Position numbers and translations under genes: made by a program. Below, piece by piece: positions 47,052 through 55,937 of a stretch of DNA of 64,000 nt; within the stretch, counting starts at the first letter, position 1, and each line of letters begins with the position of its first letter. Below the pieces are notes generated by a model that did no database searches, was not told where the DNA came from, and worked only from the letters and a program-made list of their open reading frames with translations. The DNA is from JAFARZ01 sp035651595 (GTDB lineage Bacteria > Actinomycetota > Actinomycetes > Streptosporangiales > Streptosporangiaceae), in assembly GCA_035651595.1 (NCBI GenBank), contig DASRFJ010000360.1:1-64000 (forward strand), given 5' to 3'.

Positions 47052-47954
47052 TTAAAGGCTCGTGAGCTGGTGGGTGCGGAGGACGACGGCGATCACGATC
47101 GCGGCGACGATCGCCAGCGTGGCGGCCGCCTGGTACGTGGACTGGTTCTTGCGCGGCGCGTACGCGTAGGCGGCGGTGATCAGGGCACCGGCCAGGAGCC
47201 CGCCGACGTGCGCCTGCCAGGCGATGCTGCCCCGCCAGACGAAACTGATCACGAGGTTGATGGCGATCACCGCGACGATGCCGCGGGCGTCGAACCTCAG
47301 TCGCCGCGACAGCACGAACAGCGCACCGAACAGGCCGAAGATTGCCCCGGAGGCACCCAGGGCCAGCTGGTTCTGCGGGGCGAGGTAGTAGTACGCGACC
47401 GACCCGCCGATCGCGCTGATCAGGTATACCCCGACAAAGCGCAGCCGCCCGAGCATCTGCTCAATCGGCGGCCCGACGAACGTCAGCGCCCACATGTTGA
47501 ACAAGATGTCCATGAGGCCCAGCGAGTTGATGCTGCTGCCACCGGTGACGGCGGGAGGCAGGAAGGCCGAGGTGAGCAGCCGGTACCACTCGCCGGCCGC
47601 CACGCCGTGCCAGGCGCCGCCTCCCGGGTACAGCGCGTATCCCAGCATTGCCCAGTCGGTGCCCAGCGACGGCCTGGCCAGCTCGATGAGGAACAGCACG
47701 ACGTTGATGCCGATGAGCGTGAACGTCACGACGGCGCCGCCGCCGAAGCCGGCGGGCTGGCGCCTGCTGCCGAACACGTTCTTCGCCGGCCGGACGCCCT
47801 GGTTGCTCTGCTGTACGCACTCAACGCACTGCTGACCCACCGAGGCCGATCGCATGCAGTCAGGGCACGCGTGCCGCCCGCAGCGAACGCAGGAGACGTA
47901 TGTTTCCCGGCCGGGGTGACGGTAACAGGTCGGGACCTCGCCGGGAGTCGTCAT
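47052..47954 (-). CDS. Rhomboid-family intramembrane serine protease
   Basis: 300 residues. The N-terminal zinc-ribbon-like segment has paired Cys motifs (CVRCGRHACPDC). Six membrane helices follow, with the catalytic Ser in LALGASGAIFGLFGA and the catalytic His in WQAHVGGLLAGAL, plus NMWALTFVGPPIEQMLG. It cleaves transmembrane substrates. The position between crgA and ppiA is conserved in actinomycetes. An ATG start with the zinc-ribbon is supported by homology. Confidence 0.93.
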   Translation of the reverse strand: MTTPGEVPTCYRHPGRETYVSCVRCGRHACPDCMRSASVGQQCVECVQQSNQGVRPAKNVFGSRRQPAGFGGGAVVTFTLIGINVVLFLIELARPSLGTDWAMLGYALYPGGGAWHGVAAGEWYRLLTSAFLPPAVTGGSSINSLGLMDILFNMWALTFVGPPIEQMLGRLRFVGVYLISAIGGSVAYYYLAPQNQLALGASGAIFGLFGALFVLSRRLRFDARGIVAVIAINLVISFVWRGSIAWQAHVGGLLAGALITAAYAYAPRKNQSTYQAAATLAIVAAIVIAVVLRTHQLTSL

Positions 47955-47958
47955 CGGG

Positions 47959-48477
47959 CTAGCCGCGGGTGATCGTGACCGATTCGATCACGACGTCCTC
48001 TACCGGGCGGTCCTGGGCGCCGGTCTTCACATGACTGATCCGGTCCACCACGTCCGCGCCCTCGATGACCTCGCCGAAGATCGTGTGGCGGCCGTTCAGC
48101 CACGGCGTCGGCGCGGTCGTGATGAAGAACTGCGAACCGTTGGTGCCGGGCCCCGCGTTGGCCATTGCCAGCAGGTACGGGCGGCCGAACTGGAGGTCCG
48201 GGTGGATCTCGTCGGCGAACTTGTAACCAGGGCCGCCGGTGCCGGTGCCGAGCGGGTCCCCGCCCTGGATCATGAAGTCAGGAATGACCCGGTGGAAGAT
48301 CGTGCCGTCGTACAGCTTTGCGGTACCGGACTGGCCAGTGGCCGGGTGGGTCCACTGCTTGCCGCCCTCGGCCAGCTCCACGAAATTGCGGACCGTCTTC
48401 GGCGCGTGGTCCGGGAACAGGCGGAGCACTACCCGTCCCTCGCTGGTCTGCAGCGTCGCGGTGAGCGTCTCAGTCAT
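47959..48477 (-). CDS. ppiA: Cyclophilin-type peptidyl-prolyl cis-trans isomerase
   Basis: 172 residues. Cyclophilin motifs are FHRVIPDFMIQGGDPLGTGTGGPGYKF, MANAGPGTNGSQFFIT and the W-L-N-G-R-H-T-I-F-G segment that completes the binding pocket. It is cytoplasmic (no signal peptide) and catalyses proline isomerisation. It lies 4 nt upstream of the rhomboid start on the same strand, so they form an operon. Confidence 0.95.
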   Translation of the reverse strand: MTETLTATLQTSEGRVVLRLFPDHAPKTVRNFVELAEGGKQWTHPATGQSGTAKLYDGTIFHRVIPDFMIQGGDPLGTGTGGPGYKFADEIHPDLQFGRPYLLAMANAGPGTNGSQFFITTAPTPWLNGRHTIFGEVIEGADVVDRISHVKTGAQDRPVEDVVIESVTITRG

Positions 48478-48580
48478 GCTGTGAATCTACCGCACGCGCC
48501 TCACCGCGGACTCCTGATGGTTGAACGGCGAATACCTGGGAAGTCTGTGAGAACGGGATCACGCTCGGGAGGTAAAGACA

Positions 48581-49111
48581 GTGGCCCTATTCAAGACCGG
48601 CTCTCTGGCCAGCCGGAAGAACCAGCTTGGCGACCGCGCACGCGGACTCGCGGAGCAGGCGATTCCGCAGGCCAAACACGCCGGAACCACGGCGGTCCAT
48701 GGCGTCATGCAGGGGGTAGAGGGCGCAAGGGGATGGGCCGCGCCACGCATGCACAGCGCCGCCGACGCCGTAACGGAGTCGCTGGCGCCAAAGGTCTCGT
48801 CGGCACTGCACAGTGCGGCCAAGACCGTGGACACGGCCCCGCCGCCCAAGTCGGGGATCCGTAAACTGCTCGACTGGCGGTTGATGCTGGGCATCGGTGC
48901 CGCGATCGCGGCCGCTGGCGCCGCAGCCGTCACCATGCGGCGGTATCAGTCAGCCACGGCGGACGCCAAGGATGGCGCGGACTCGCTCTCGGATGAGAGC
49001 GGCGAAGCGCAGCGGTCCACGGGCTCACCGGCGGCCTCTGACAAGCTCAAGGCCGCCGCCGACAAGATCTCCGCCGCCGCGGACAAGGTCCGCGAGGCAG
49101 CCCACCGCTAA
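48581..49111 (+). CDS. DUF5324-family protein with single membrane segment
   Basis: 176 residues. An amphipathic helical first half rich in Ala/Lys/His (SLASRKNQLGDRARGLAEQAIPQ) is followed by one membrane helix (LMLGIGAAIAAAGAAAVTM) and a Lys/Ala helical tail with DKLKAAADKISAAADKV repeats. This resembles the small DUF5324 membrane proteins at the same position in streptomycetes. The function is unknown. GTG start at 48581. Confidence 0.75.
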   Translation: MALFKTGSLASRKNQLGDRARGLAEQAIPQAKHAGTTAVHGVMQGVEGARGWAAPRMHSAADAVTESLAPKVSSALHSAAKTVDTAPPPKSGIRKLLDWRLMLGIGAAIAAAGAAAVTMRRYQSATADAKDGADSLSDESGEAQRSTGSPAASDKLKAAADKISAAADKVREAAHR

Positions 49112-49120
49112 ATTCCTCGC

Positions 49121-49174
49121 AACGAGCGCAAGCGGATGCCGCCGAGCGATCGCCGGCATCCGCTTCAGCTCGTT
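49121..49174. terminator. Bidirectional terminator
   Basis: AACGAGC-gc-AAGCGGATGCCG pairs with CGGCATCCGCTT-ca-GCTCGTT: 19 paired positions and a 2x2 internal loop, 12-base apical loop. It overlaps the 3' end of the converging DUF6114 gene. Confidence 0.85.
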
Positions 49175-50463
49175 ATGACCAGGTTCGTGGCCTGGAGCGA
49201 ACCGGACAGCACGAACGGCTGGTCGGTGGTCACGTTCGTCATCGTGACCGGGACCGCCGGCGTCACCGTGTTCAGCACGTGGAGGAGCAGCGACACCACG
49301 CTCTGCGGGGTGAGGGTCAGCGGGATGCCGAGCAGGCTGCCGGACAGCTTGGTCGCGTAGAGCGTGACCCCGCCGCCGAACACCAGCGAGGAACTCTGCG
49401 TCACCGTCGTCTGGCCGTTCTCCGTGACCGTGGCGGTGACGTTGCCGGACAGCGTCATCGAGTTCAACGTGAACTTCATCATCGTCTGCGTCCCGCCTGC
49501 CACCGGCACCTTGGCCGTGCCCTGGTAGGCGAGCCCGTTCAGCGTCGCGGACCCCGCGGTGATCACCGAGCTGGCGACCGAGGCCGCGAGCCCCGAGGAC
49601 GGAGCCGTCAGTGCCGGCGTGCCCGGGGAAGCCGTCGCTGATGGTGACGGCACGGGCGGAGCTGTGCTCGTCGCTGGGCTACTCGACGAGGGACCCGGGC
49701 CCACGCTCGTGGCCGGCGCGGGGCTCGGACCGGGCGATGACGGCAGGCAGATGATCCCGAGAATGCAGTCTCCCGGCTGGCCGGCGCCGCCCGCCGTGGC
49801 CTGGCCGGCGTGCCCGCCGAACCCGGTGAGCAGCGACCCGAGCAGCACGGCCGGCATCGCCGCGCTGGCCATCAGCCTTCCCGCGCCCGTACCCGTACCC
49901 GTGCCCGTGCCCGCGTCTTCGGCTTCTTCGGTGGTGTCCCGCATCGGCGGGTACTCGCGCGGCGTCCACCCGAAGGCCAGCGACCCGCCAGTGATGCCGA
50001 GCAGCATGCCGAGGAAAAACCCGCCGAGGTTAGAGGTGATGAACGACAGCATCGCGAGCACCACCCCGGCGACCGCGTAGAACGTGCGGTGGGCCGGGGT
50101 GAACCAGAGCAGCAGCCCGCAGGTGATCAGCAGTATCCCGATCAGTACGCCGAAGACCCCGCCGATGCCGATGTAGATCACCAGCTTGATCGCGCCGTGC
50201 AGGAGGATCCCGCTGAGCGGGATCAGCACCAGCACGCCGCCAGACAGGATCAGCAGCAGCCCGCCCCAGAACGGCCGCGTCCGGCGCCATTGCCGGTATC
50301 GCGCGCGGAAGCCCGTGGGCTGAGGTTGGGGCCGAGGTTGGGGCGCGAAAGGCTCGGCCCGCTCGGGCCCCGGTGACATGGCGTGGCGGAACAGGGCACG
50401 CACGCGCACGGCGGCGTACCCTACCCAGTCGCTGAACAGGACGCGGTTACGGCCAGCGGCCAC
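49165..50463 (-). CDS. DUF6114-family membrane protein
   Basis: 432 residues. Four membrane segments in the first 170 residues (WGGLLLILSGGVLVLIPLSG and following) carry the DUF6114 pattern. A Pro/Ser/Thr-rich low-complexity linker with a Gly-Thr dipeptide repeat then leads to a beta-rich C-terminal domain with LNSMTLSGNVTATVT. Only the first half is the known family; the external domain resembles the beta-sandwich of the DUF6230 partner. It follows the DUF6230 gene by 2 nt on the same strand, forming a membrane or cell-surface pair. Confidence 0.75.
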   Translation of the reverse strand: MAAGRNRVLFSDWVGYAAVRVRALFRHAMSPGPERAEPFAPQPRPQPQPTGFRARYRQWRRTRPFWGGLLLILSGGVLVLIPLSGILLHGAIKLVIYIGIGGVFGVLIGILLITCGLLLWFTPAHRTFYAVAGVVLAMLSFITSNLGGFFLGMLLGITGGSLAFGWTPREYPPMRDTTEEAEDAGTGTGTGTGAGRLMASAAMPAVLLGSLLTGFGGHAGQATAGGAGQPGDCILGIICLPSSPGPSPAPATSVGPGPSSSSPATSTAPPVPSPSATASPGTPALTAPSSGLAASVASSVITAGSATLNGLAYQGTAKVPVAGGTQTMMKFTLNSMTLSGNVTATVTENGQTTVTQSSSLVFGGGVTLYATKLSGSLLGIPLTLTPQSVVSLLLHVLNTVTPAVPVTMTNVTTDQPFVLSGSLQATNLVITS

Positions 50464-50465
50464 GA

Positions 50466-51077
50466 TTAGCAGCCGTTACTGTTGAAGCTCAGGCTCAAGC
50501 CGGGCAGCGTGAACGTGCCGGCCGTGGTGAGCCAGGTGTGCTGCCGCAGGTTGTCGATCGTGATCGTGTCCGCCTGTTCGCCGAACCCGCCCACGGCGCC
50601 AGTGTTGCCCGGATCTTCGGTGAGCGTGCTCGCGTCCTGGCCAATGGAGATGTTGTGGAACGTCGCGTTGCCGCTCTGCTGGTCGGCGTCGACCACCAGG
50701 TTGGCAGCGGACACGGACGTGCCACCGCCGCCGGCCCGCAGCACCAGCGTGAACGGTCCCACCTTCACGGCCTGGCACAGGTCGGTGAGCGACGCGTTCC
50801 TGATCGCGGACACCGCGACCGGATGCTGTGTGCCGTTGGCCTGGCTGACGATACCGCCGTACTGCTCGAAGCCGGTGCCGGTCAGCTGCGTCGCGGTCAC
50901 CTCGAAAGCGGTGCCAGACACGGAAATCGACGCGGCGATGGACCCGGTCGCGGTGAGGCCGACCAGGATCGCGGTAATAGCGCCGGCCGGGATCATCAGC
51001 AGCGCGAAACGCCGCCATCGGACCTTGCCGGTTGCGGGTATGTTTTCAGATGACACTGGGGCGCTCCCCTGCGACAC
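50466..51077 (-). CDS. DUF6230-family surface/secreted protein
   Basis: 203 residues. One N-terminal membrane anchor or uncleaved signal segment (ALLMIPAGAITAILVGLTATG) is followed by a beta-sandwich with repeated strands (VSGTAFEVTATQLTG, VVDADQQSGNATFHNISIG) ending in Cys. The DUF6230 signature is the T-A-T-Q-L-T-G start. In actinomycetes the gene regularly precedes a DUF6114 gene. Location is extracytoplasmic; the role is unknown. Confidence 0.8.
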   Translation of the reverse strand: MSQGSAPVSSENIPATGKVRWRRFALLMIPAGAITAILVGLTATGSIAASISVSGTAFEVTATQLTGTGFEQYGGIVSQANGTQHPVAVSAIRNASLTDLCQAVKVGPFTLVLRAGGGGTSVSAANLVVDADQQSGNATFHNISIGQDASTLTEDPGNTGAVGGFGEQADTITIDNLRQHTWLTTAGTFTLPGLSLSFNSNGC

Positions 51078-51157
51078 TACTGTCAGTTACGTTGGATGCG
51101 CGATACCGGCAAGTTACCACTCGGTAAGTTAGATGGTCAAGCAGTGACAGGAATCGG

Positions 51158-52711
51158 ATGACCGAGAGAAAGCCCACGTGGTTGGGGGTCGCCGCCACAG
51201 TCGCCATCCTCTCCTCGATCCTGGTCATGCTCATAACAGCGCTCGGCGGCCCTAATGTGTCACTGCCGGCCGTGCACGGGGCCGCTCACCCGCCGTGGTC
51301 GCATCCGATGCACTTCACCGCGACGACCACGATCGTCCTCATGTGGGCGGCGCTGATCGTGGGGTGCGCCGGGGTCATCGCCGGACTCGCCGCGATCGGC
51401 CGCGGTTTCCGCATCCCGATCGGGGCCGTGCTCGGTTTCGCGTTTATCGCGGTGGCCGTGCTCACCGTGCTGCCGCCGGCCGGCTCCACCGATGCCATGT
51501 CGTATGCGGCCAACGGCCGGATGGCGGTCATCGGGCACAGCCCGTACGTGATGACGCCGCTCCAGCTGAAGGACATCGGCGACCCGATCGGCAAGCAGCT
51601 CGCCATCCCGTCCCTGTGGAACAGCACGGTGTCGGTCTACGGCCCGGTCGCCACCGCCGCGGAATGGGTCGCCGCCAAGCTCGGCGGCACGTCCCTCGCG
51701 CACATCACGTTCTGGCTGAAGCTGCTCGAGGCACTGTGCTTCGGCGTGGTGGCCTTCGTGCTGGACCGGATGCTGCGGAACGACCCGGCCAGGCGGCTCC
51801 GCGCCCACCTGCTGTGGACGGTGAACCCGCTGCTGCTGTGGGAAATCGTGGCCAGCGGGCACATCGACGGGCTGTCCGCGGTGTTCGGCCTGCTTGGCAT
51901 CGTGGCGCTGCGCCGTGACCCGGGCACGATCAACGCCTTCGTCTCCGGCCTCATGATTGCGCTTGCCACGGGCGTCAAGGTGGAGTACGCGCTGTTCGGC
52001 CTCGCGGTCGCGTGGGCGTGCCGCCGGTCGGTCGTCGCGCTCGGCGCCGCCGCGGCCGGCTTCGCCGTGGTCACGCTGCCCGCCTACCTGCTGGCCGGGA
52101 CCCCGGCAATCAAGGTCCTGTTCACCCGGGGCGGTGGCATCACGTCGGACACGATGTACCAGCTGTTCTGGCGGCCGGTGCTCGGCTATACGGCCTTCGA
52201 CGTGCACCACGTGCCGCCGCACCTGGTGCTGATCTCCTACCTGCTGTTCGCCGCGGTCGCGGTCCTCGCGGTAATGCGCCTGCCCGACCGCGCGCCTGAC
52301 TTTCCCGCGCTCACCCCCGCGCTCGGGCTGAGCCTGGCCTGGCTGTTCGTCACCGGCTTCCAGCGCCCCTGGTACGACGTGATGGCGCTCAGCCTGCTCG
52401 CGCTGTACGCCCTGCCTCCTGCGGGGGGCGACCCCCTGCACCCCCGCAAGTTCGCTGGGATGCTCGACTCGGTGGTGCTGATCCGGCTGCTGGCGGCGGG
52501 GACCGTGTACGTGGTCGCGATCGACAACCCGGCCGAACCGCACTGGCTGCACGACCTGTACCAGTTCAACCAGGCCTGGCTGGCCCCGGCGGTGCTGCTA
52601 CTCGCCGCGATCGCGCTGGTCTGGATGTGCGTGAAAAGTTATCCACAGGAACGCGCTGTGGATAACGCGCACGACAATGTCGCAGGAAGCAAGCTGCCAC
52701 TGGCAACGTAA
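51158..52711 (+). CDS. GT-C membrane mannosyltransferase (MptB-like), second copy
   Basis: 517 residues, about 12-13 membrane helices. Motifs parallel the 26126 gene: the loop GSTDAMSYAANGRMAVIGHSPYV with the catalytic Asp, WNSTVSVYGP and LLWTVNPLLLWEIVASGHIDG. This points to polyprenol-phosphate-mannose donors. Odd feature: a GC-rich hairpin of the type at 24184 is embedded in frame near 52421, giving PPAGGDPLHPRK in a loop. The gene stands divergent from the DUF6114/6230 pair. Confidence 0.75.
   Translation: MTERKPTWLGVAATVAILSSILVMLITALGGPNVSLPAVHGAAHPPWSHPMHFTATTTIVLMWAALIVGCAGVIAGLAAIGRGFRIPIGAVLGFAFIAVAVLTVLPPAGSTDAMSYAANGRMAVIGHSPYVMTPLQLKDIGDPIGKQLAIPSLWNSTVSVYGPVATAAEWVAAKLGGTSLAHITFWLKLLEALCFGVVAFVLDRMLRNDPARRLRAHLLWTVNPLLLWEIVASGHIDGLSAVFGLLGIVALRRDPGTINAFVSGLMIALATGVKVEYALFGLAVAWACRRSVVALGAAAAGFAVVTLPAYLLAGTPAIKVLFTRGGGITSDTMYQLFWRPVLGYTAFDVHHVPPHLVLISYLLFAAVAVLAVMRLPDRAPDFPALTPALGLSLAWLFVTGFQRPWYDVMALSLLALYALPPAGGDPLHPRKFAGMLDSVVLIRLLAAGTVYVVAIDNPAEPHWLHDLYQFNQAWLAPAVLLLAAIALVWMCVKSYPQERAVDNAHDNVAGSKLPLAT
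52421..52448. repeat. GC-rich stem-loop embedded in coding sequence
   Basis: GCGGGGGGCGACCCCCTGC followed by ACCCCCGC repeats the intergenic motif seen at 24233. It lies inside the mannosyltransferase gene and keeps the frame open. It looks like a mobile REP-like element that landed in a membrane loop. Confidence 0.5.
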
Positions 52712-52764
52712 TGCACACACCTGTGGATGACGGTGTGGACAGCGCCGTGGACACGCTGTGTATA

Positions 52765-55680
52765 TCAGAGCAGGTCAGCGGTCAGGTAGAGCCGGGGCCA
52801 GCGGCAGTCGATGAACTGCTCCAGATAGCCGGTGAGCCGTTCCTCGAAATCGTCGTCTTCGGAGATCGCGCCGACCGCGCGCTCGATGGCGGACGGCGCG
52901 TCGATGCCGAACGCGATCGTGCGCATCTCCCACACGTCCCGCTGCGCCGCGTCGTACCAGCGCTGCACGGTGCCGACCTGCCGGGCGCAGGTATCCCCCG
53001 TGATCGCCTGCCCGTACATCCGCTCCCACTCTGAGCTGCGTGGATGCGGACCCGCGCCGGGCGTCTTGCGGTCCAGCGTCTTGAGCGCGTCCAGCACCAG
53101 CGCCCACTTGTACGCGGGCGCTAGCCAGCGCGGCTCCTCCCGCTGGCACAGCCAGCTGCCGCGGGAAACCCTGGCCCGGATCGCCGTGCTCACGTGCGAG
53201 GCCAGGCCGATCGGACTGACCCGCCCCGTGATGACCCCGGTCCGCGTGCTCACCGCGCTATCCACCGCGTGCGAGATCGCGCAGTCCCGCAGCCGGGCCG
53301 GCATCATCTGCAGCAGGGAGAGCAGCGTGGTTTTCGGGATCGGCATGGGCCAGCCGGTCAGGTGCCCGAGCACGGACAGCTCCGCCCACAGCCGGATCGC
53401 CGGGTACTCGTCCAGCGCCCGTTGCGCGACCCGCATGTCCCGCAGCGTGCACGGCCGCCCGACGCACTCGGCACCGCACGTCATGCTGCGCGGCCGGACG
53501 ATTGCGGCCGGCGTCGCGGTCTCCACCTCGGTGCTCGTCTCGCGCAGGGTGCCGTCCGGCAGCCTGGCCAGCAGCGACTGATCCATGCCGTCGGTGAAAA
53601 CCGCCGCCTCACCGGGCCGGAGCGTGACGAGGTACCGGCTCTGCGCCGGGGTGAGGTTCATCGTCGCGCCGACGACGTCCCGGTCGTCGGCCGCCGGCAG
53701 CCGGTGCGCGACCTTCACCGCGGTGTTCTTGATCACGTCGGGAATCAGCCGGCCGGGAATCTGATCGGCGATGACCAGCCCTTCCCCGTAGGCGCGGATC
53801 TCGGCGAGCAGCCCGGCGAACATCTCCACGGCATGCTCGGAGGCGCCACCGACCTGACCGGACTCCGGGCGCCGAAGCAGCCGGTGCGCTTCCTCGATCA
53901 CCGTGATGTGTTTCAGCGCGGACGCCGGACCCGCCAGCCTCAGGTGCTCGAACAGCCTGATCAGGACGGTACCCATGAGGAACGCCTTGTCGCGGTCGTC
54001 ACCAACGTCCTCGATCTCAAGCACTGAGTTCGTTATGAGGAGTTTTGCGAAATCGAGTTGATGGCCGCCTTCCAGGAAGCGGCCGGTCGTGCCCAGGCGC
54101 AGGCTGGCCAGGCGCACGCGGATGAAGCCCAGGACGTCGTCGGTGACGCGCTGGCTGTACCCGACCTCGTTGACCACGCGTTCGGCGGTGCGCTGCAGGT
54201 CGGTGAGGGTCGGGTAGCCAGGGTTGGCGTCGCCGGTGAGCGGCTCGCCGAGCGCGAGATCCCAGCCAGCGTCCTCATAAACCCTGGTCAGCGCCGCGCT
54301 GAGCACCTGCGGGAACGGCTCCTCGGCGCGGAACGAGGCGATGAACAGGGCCTTGACGAGATCCGCGTGGGTCTGCAGCGGAAAGCGATTGCCTTCCTCG
54401 TCCGGGGCGGGCTCAAGCGGATTCAGGCCGGCCGCGATCGCGTCCGATTCGCCCGGTCTGATCCGGATGACCTCCGCGGTTTCGCCGAGCCGTGCGGCCA
54501 TCAGCCGGTACTCGGCCTTCGCTGGCTCGACCACCAGCCACGGGACGCCGTTCCGCGTGGCGGCCTCGAGCAGGGCGCGGATCGTCTGCGACTTGCCCGC
54601 GCCGGTCGCGCCGGTGACGAAGACGTGCCTGTTCAGTGAGTCTTTCGGAAGGTGGAGCGGGCCGGCCGGGCGCTGGTCACGGTCCAGGATCTCACCGAGC
54701 GCGATCGCCTCACGAGTACCGGCTGACTCCTGAGTCACGTCGAAATCCGGCTTGAGCGTCAGCCGGATACCCGGGATCTCCTTGCGCGGCGGCCGGGCCA
54801 GCGCGGCGACCAGGTCGCTGCTGGCAAGGAAGCCGTCTGTGGAAAGCTCCTGGAGGCTCACCGGCTTGGCCGGGGAGAGCGTGTAGGGCAGCCCGGTCAG
54901 GTCCGTGGCCGCGCAGACCAGGCCAGCTACCCGCGCCGCGGCCTCCGCGTCGGCCCCGCCGGCCACGATGCGCACCCGCCAGAAGCCTGTGGACAACCCC
55001 CTGTGGATTTCCTCGTGCCGCCGGCTGAGGCGCCGCGCGGCGAGCGCGCGCTCCGGGAACCGCTGCGAGTCGCCGCTGGCCAGCTGCACCCTGTGGGCGA
55101 TATCTTCGGTCTCCCGCTGAAGTTCGGTCGTCGTCAGCGCCTCGATGAAAACCATGTAACCGAACGGCCGTGGCCACACCCCAAGGAGGCATTCTTCGAG
55201 GGTCGGTGGCTTTTGCGGCGTGCGGGATCTGTCCCGGGTTTCCGCTTCGCCGAGCCCGTCCGTAATCGCGTCGATGGCGCGCCACGCCGGGAGCTGCTGC
55301 ATGAGGCTGGCGAGCTTGCCGGGTTCGAGCGGCTGGGCGCGGGCGTTGGCGGGCAGGGTGAGCAGCGTCTCGTCTTCGGTCGCCGTGCCCACGATCGCGT
55401 CGCCGGCAGCAAGCAGTTGCACCGGGCCGCCCTCGCAGTGCCGGATCCAGCCAAAGGCGATCGGCTGCGTGCTTCCGGCAGGCTCGGTCGTGGCGGTGGA
55501 GTCCGTCGCCGGCGCGAACGTATTCGCGGCAATCGCATAGTAAGCCGCGACGAGCGCGGCCACCCGCTGCGTCCCGCCGTCGTCGGTGATGTCGTCCCGG
55601 GCTTCCGATGGCTCCCGGCGCGGGATTTCGGTGATCCGGTAAGCGCCAAGCGCGCTGAGCGCGTCCCACCCTAAGGTCAT
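52765..55680 (-). CDS. HerA/FtsK-like (DUF87) hexameric ATPase
   Basis: 971 residues. The first 320 form a variable N-terminal region. The RecA-like core has Walker A TGATGAGKSQTIR (about 357) and the family sequence WLVVEPAKAEYRLMAA. Walker B is ITVIEEAHRLL (about 595), and an Arg-rich DQIPGRLIPDVIKNT closes the core. The C-terminal 250 residues contain CGAECVGRPC and appear unique. HerA-type ATPases drive DNA or effector movement in archaeal repair and in bacterial defence systems. The ATG at 55680 overlaps the 86-aa gene stop as ATGA, which makes it the last gene of a three-gene operon. Confidence 0.8.
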   Translation of the reverse strand: MTLGWDALSALGAYRITEIPRREPSEARDDITDDGGTQRVAALVAAYYAIAANTFAPATDSTATTEPAGSTQPIAFGWIRHCEGGPVQLLAAGDAIVGTATEDETLLTLPANARAQPLEPGKLASLMQQLPAWRAIDAITDGLGEAETRDRSRTPQKPPTLEECLLGVWPRPFGYMVFIEALTTTELQRETEDIAHRVQLASGDSQRFPERALAARRLSRRHEEIHRGLSTGFWRVRIVAGGADAEAAARVAGLVCAATDLTGLPYTLSPAKPVSLQELSTDGFLASSDLVAALARPPRKEIPGIRLTLKPDFDVTQESAGTREAIALGEILDRDQRPAGPLHLPKDSLNRHVFVTGATGAGKSQTIRALLEAATRNGVPWLVVEPAKAEYRLMAARLGETAEVIRIRPGESDAIAAGLNPLEPAPDEEGNRFPLQTHADLVKALFIASFRAEEPFPQVLSAALTRVYEDAGWDLALGEPLTGDANPGYPTLTDLQRTAERVVNEVGYSQRVTDDVLGFIRVRLASLRLGTTGRFLEGGHQLDFAKLLITNSVLEIEDVGDDRDKAFLMGTVLIRLFEHLRLAGPASALKHITVIEEAHRLLRRPESGQVGGASEHAVEMFAGLLAEIRAYGEGLVIADQIPGRLIPDVIKNTAVKVAHRLPAADDRDVVGATMNLTPAQSRYLVTLRPGEAAVFTDGMDQSLLARLPDGTLRETSTEVETATPAAIVRPRSMTCGAECVGRPCTLRDMRVAQRALDEYPAIRLWAELSVLGHLTGWPMPIPKTTLLSLLQMMPARLRDCAISHAVDSAVSTRTGVITGRVSPIGLASHVSTAIRARVSRGSWLCQREEPRWLAPAYKWALVLDALKTLDRKTPGAGPHPRSSEWERMYGQAITGDTCARQVGTVQRWYDAAQRDVWEMRTIAFGIDAPSAIERAVGAISEDDDFEERLTGYLEQFIDCRWPRLYLTADLL

Positions 55681-55937
55681 GGCTCGGTACCCCACTTCTC
55701 CCGAAACCGCTGAATCAACGCCGCCGCCTCCTCCTCAGATACCTGGCGGAGTTCCTCGGCGGCGTCACCTCGTTTCCACTCTGACACCAAGCTGTCCCGT
55801 TGCCACGTCAGGTCATGCCGCAGCATCTCGTCTTCGATACCGCCGTCCGTGAGCCGACGGCGGCGTGCAAGGCCGACTGGATTTCTTCGTCCGTCCTCCC
55901 CCAGCGAGACGGCGAAGTAGGTAACCTGCTCACCCAC
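55677..55937 (-). CDS. Small conserved-looking protein (possible antitoxin/immunity)
   Basis: 86 residues. It starts with the GTG overlapping the upstream stop as GTGGGTGA; the frame extends further upstream only as a shadow. VTYFAVSLGEDGRRNP and a basic GLARRRRLTDGGIEDEMLR region precede a Glu-rich helical C-terminus (AAELIQRFREKWG-like). No family is recognised. Acidic, small and coupled to a RelA/SpoT-fold gene, it would fit the role of an antitoxin or immunity protein; this is inference from position. Confidence 0.55.
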   Translation of the reverse strand: MGEQVTYFAVSLGEDGRRNPVGLARRRRLTDGGIEDEMLRHDLTWQRDSLVSEWKRGDAAEELRQVSEEEAAALIQRFREKWGTEP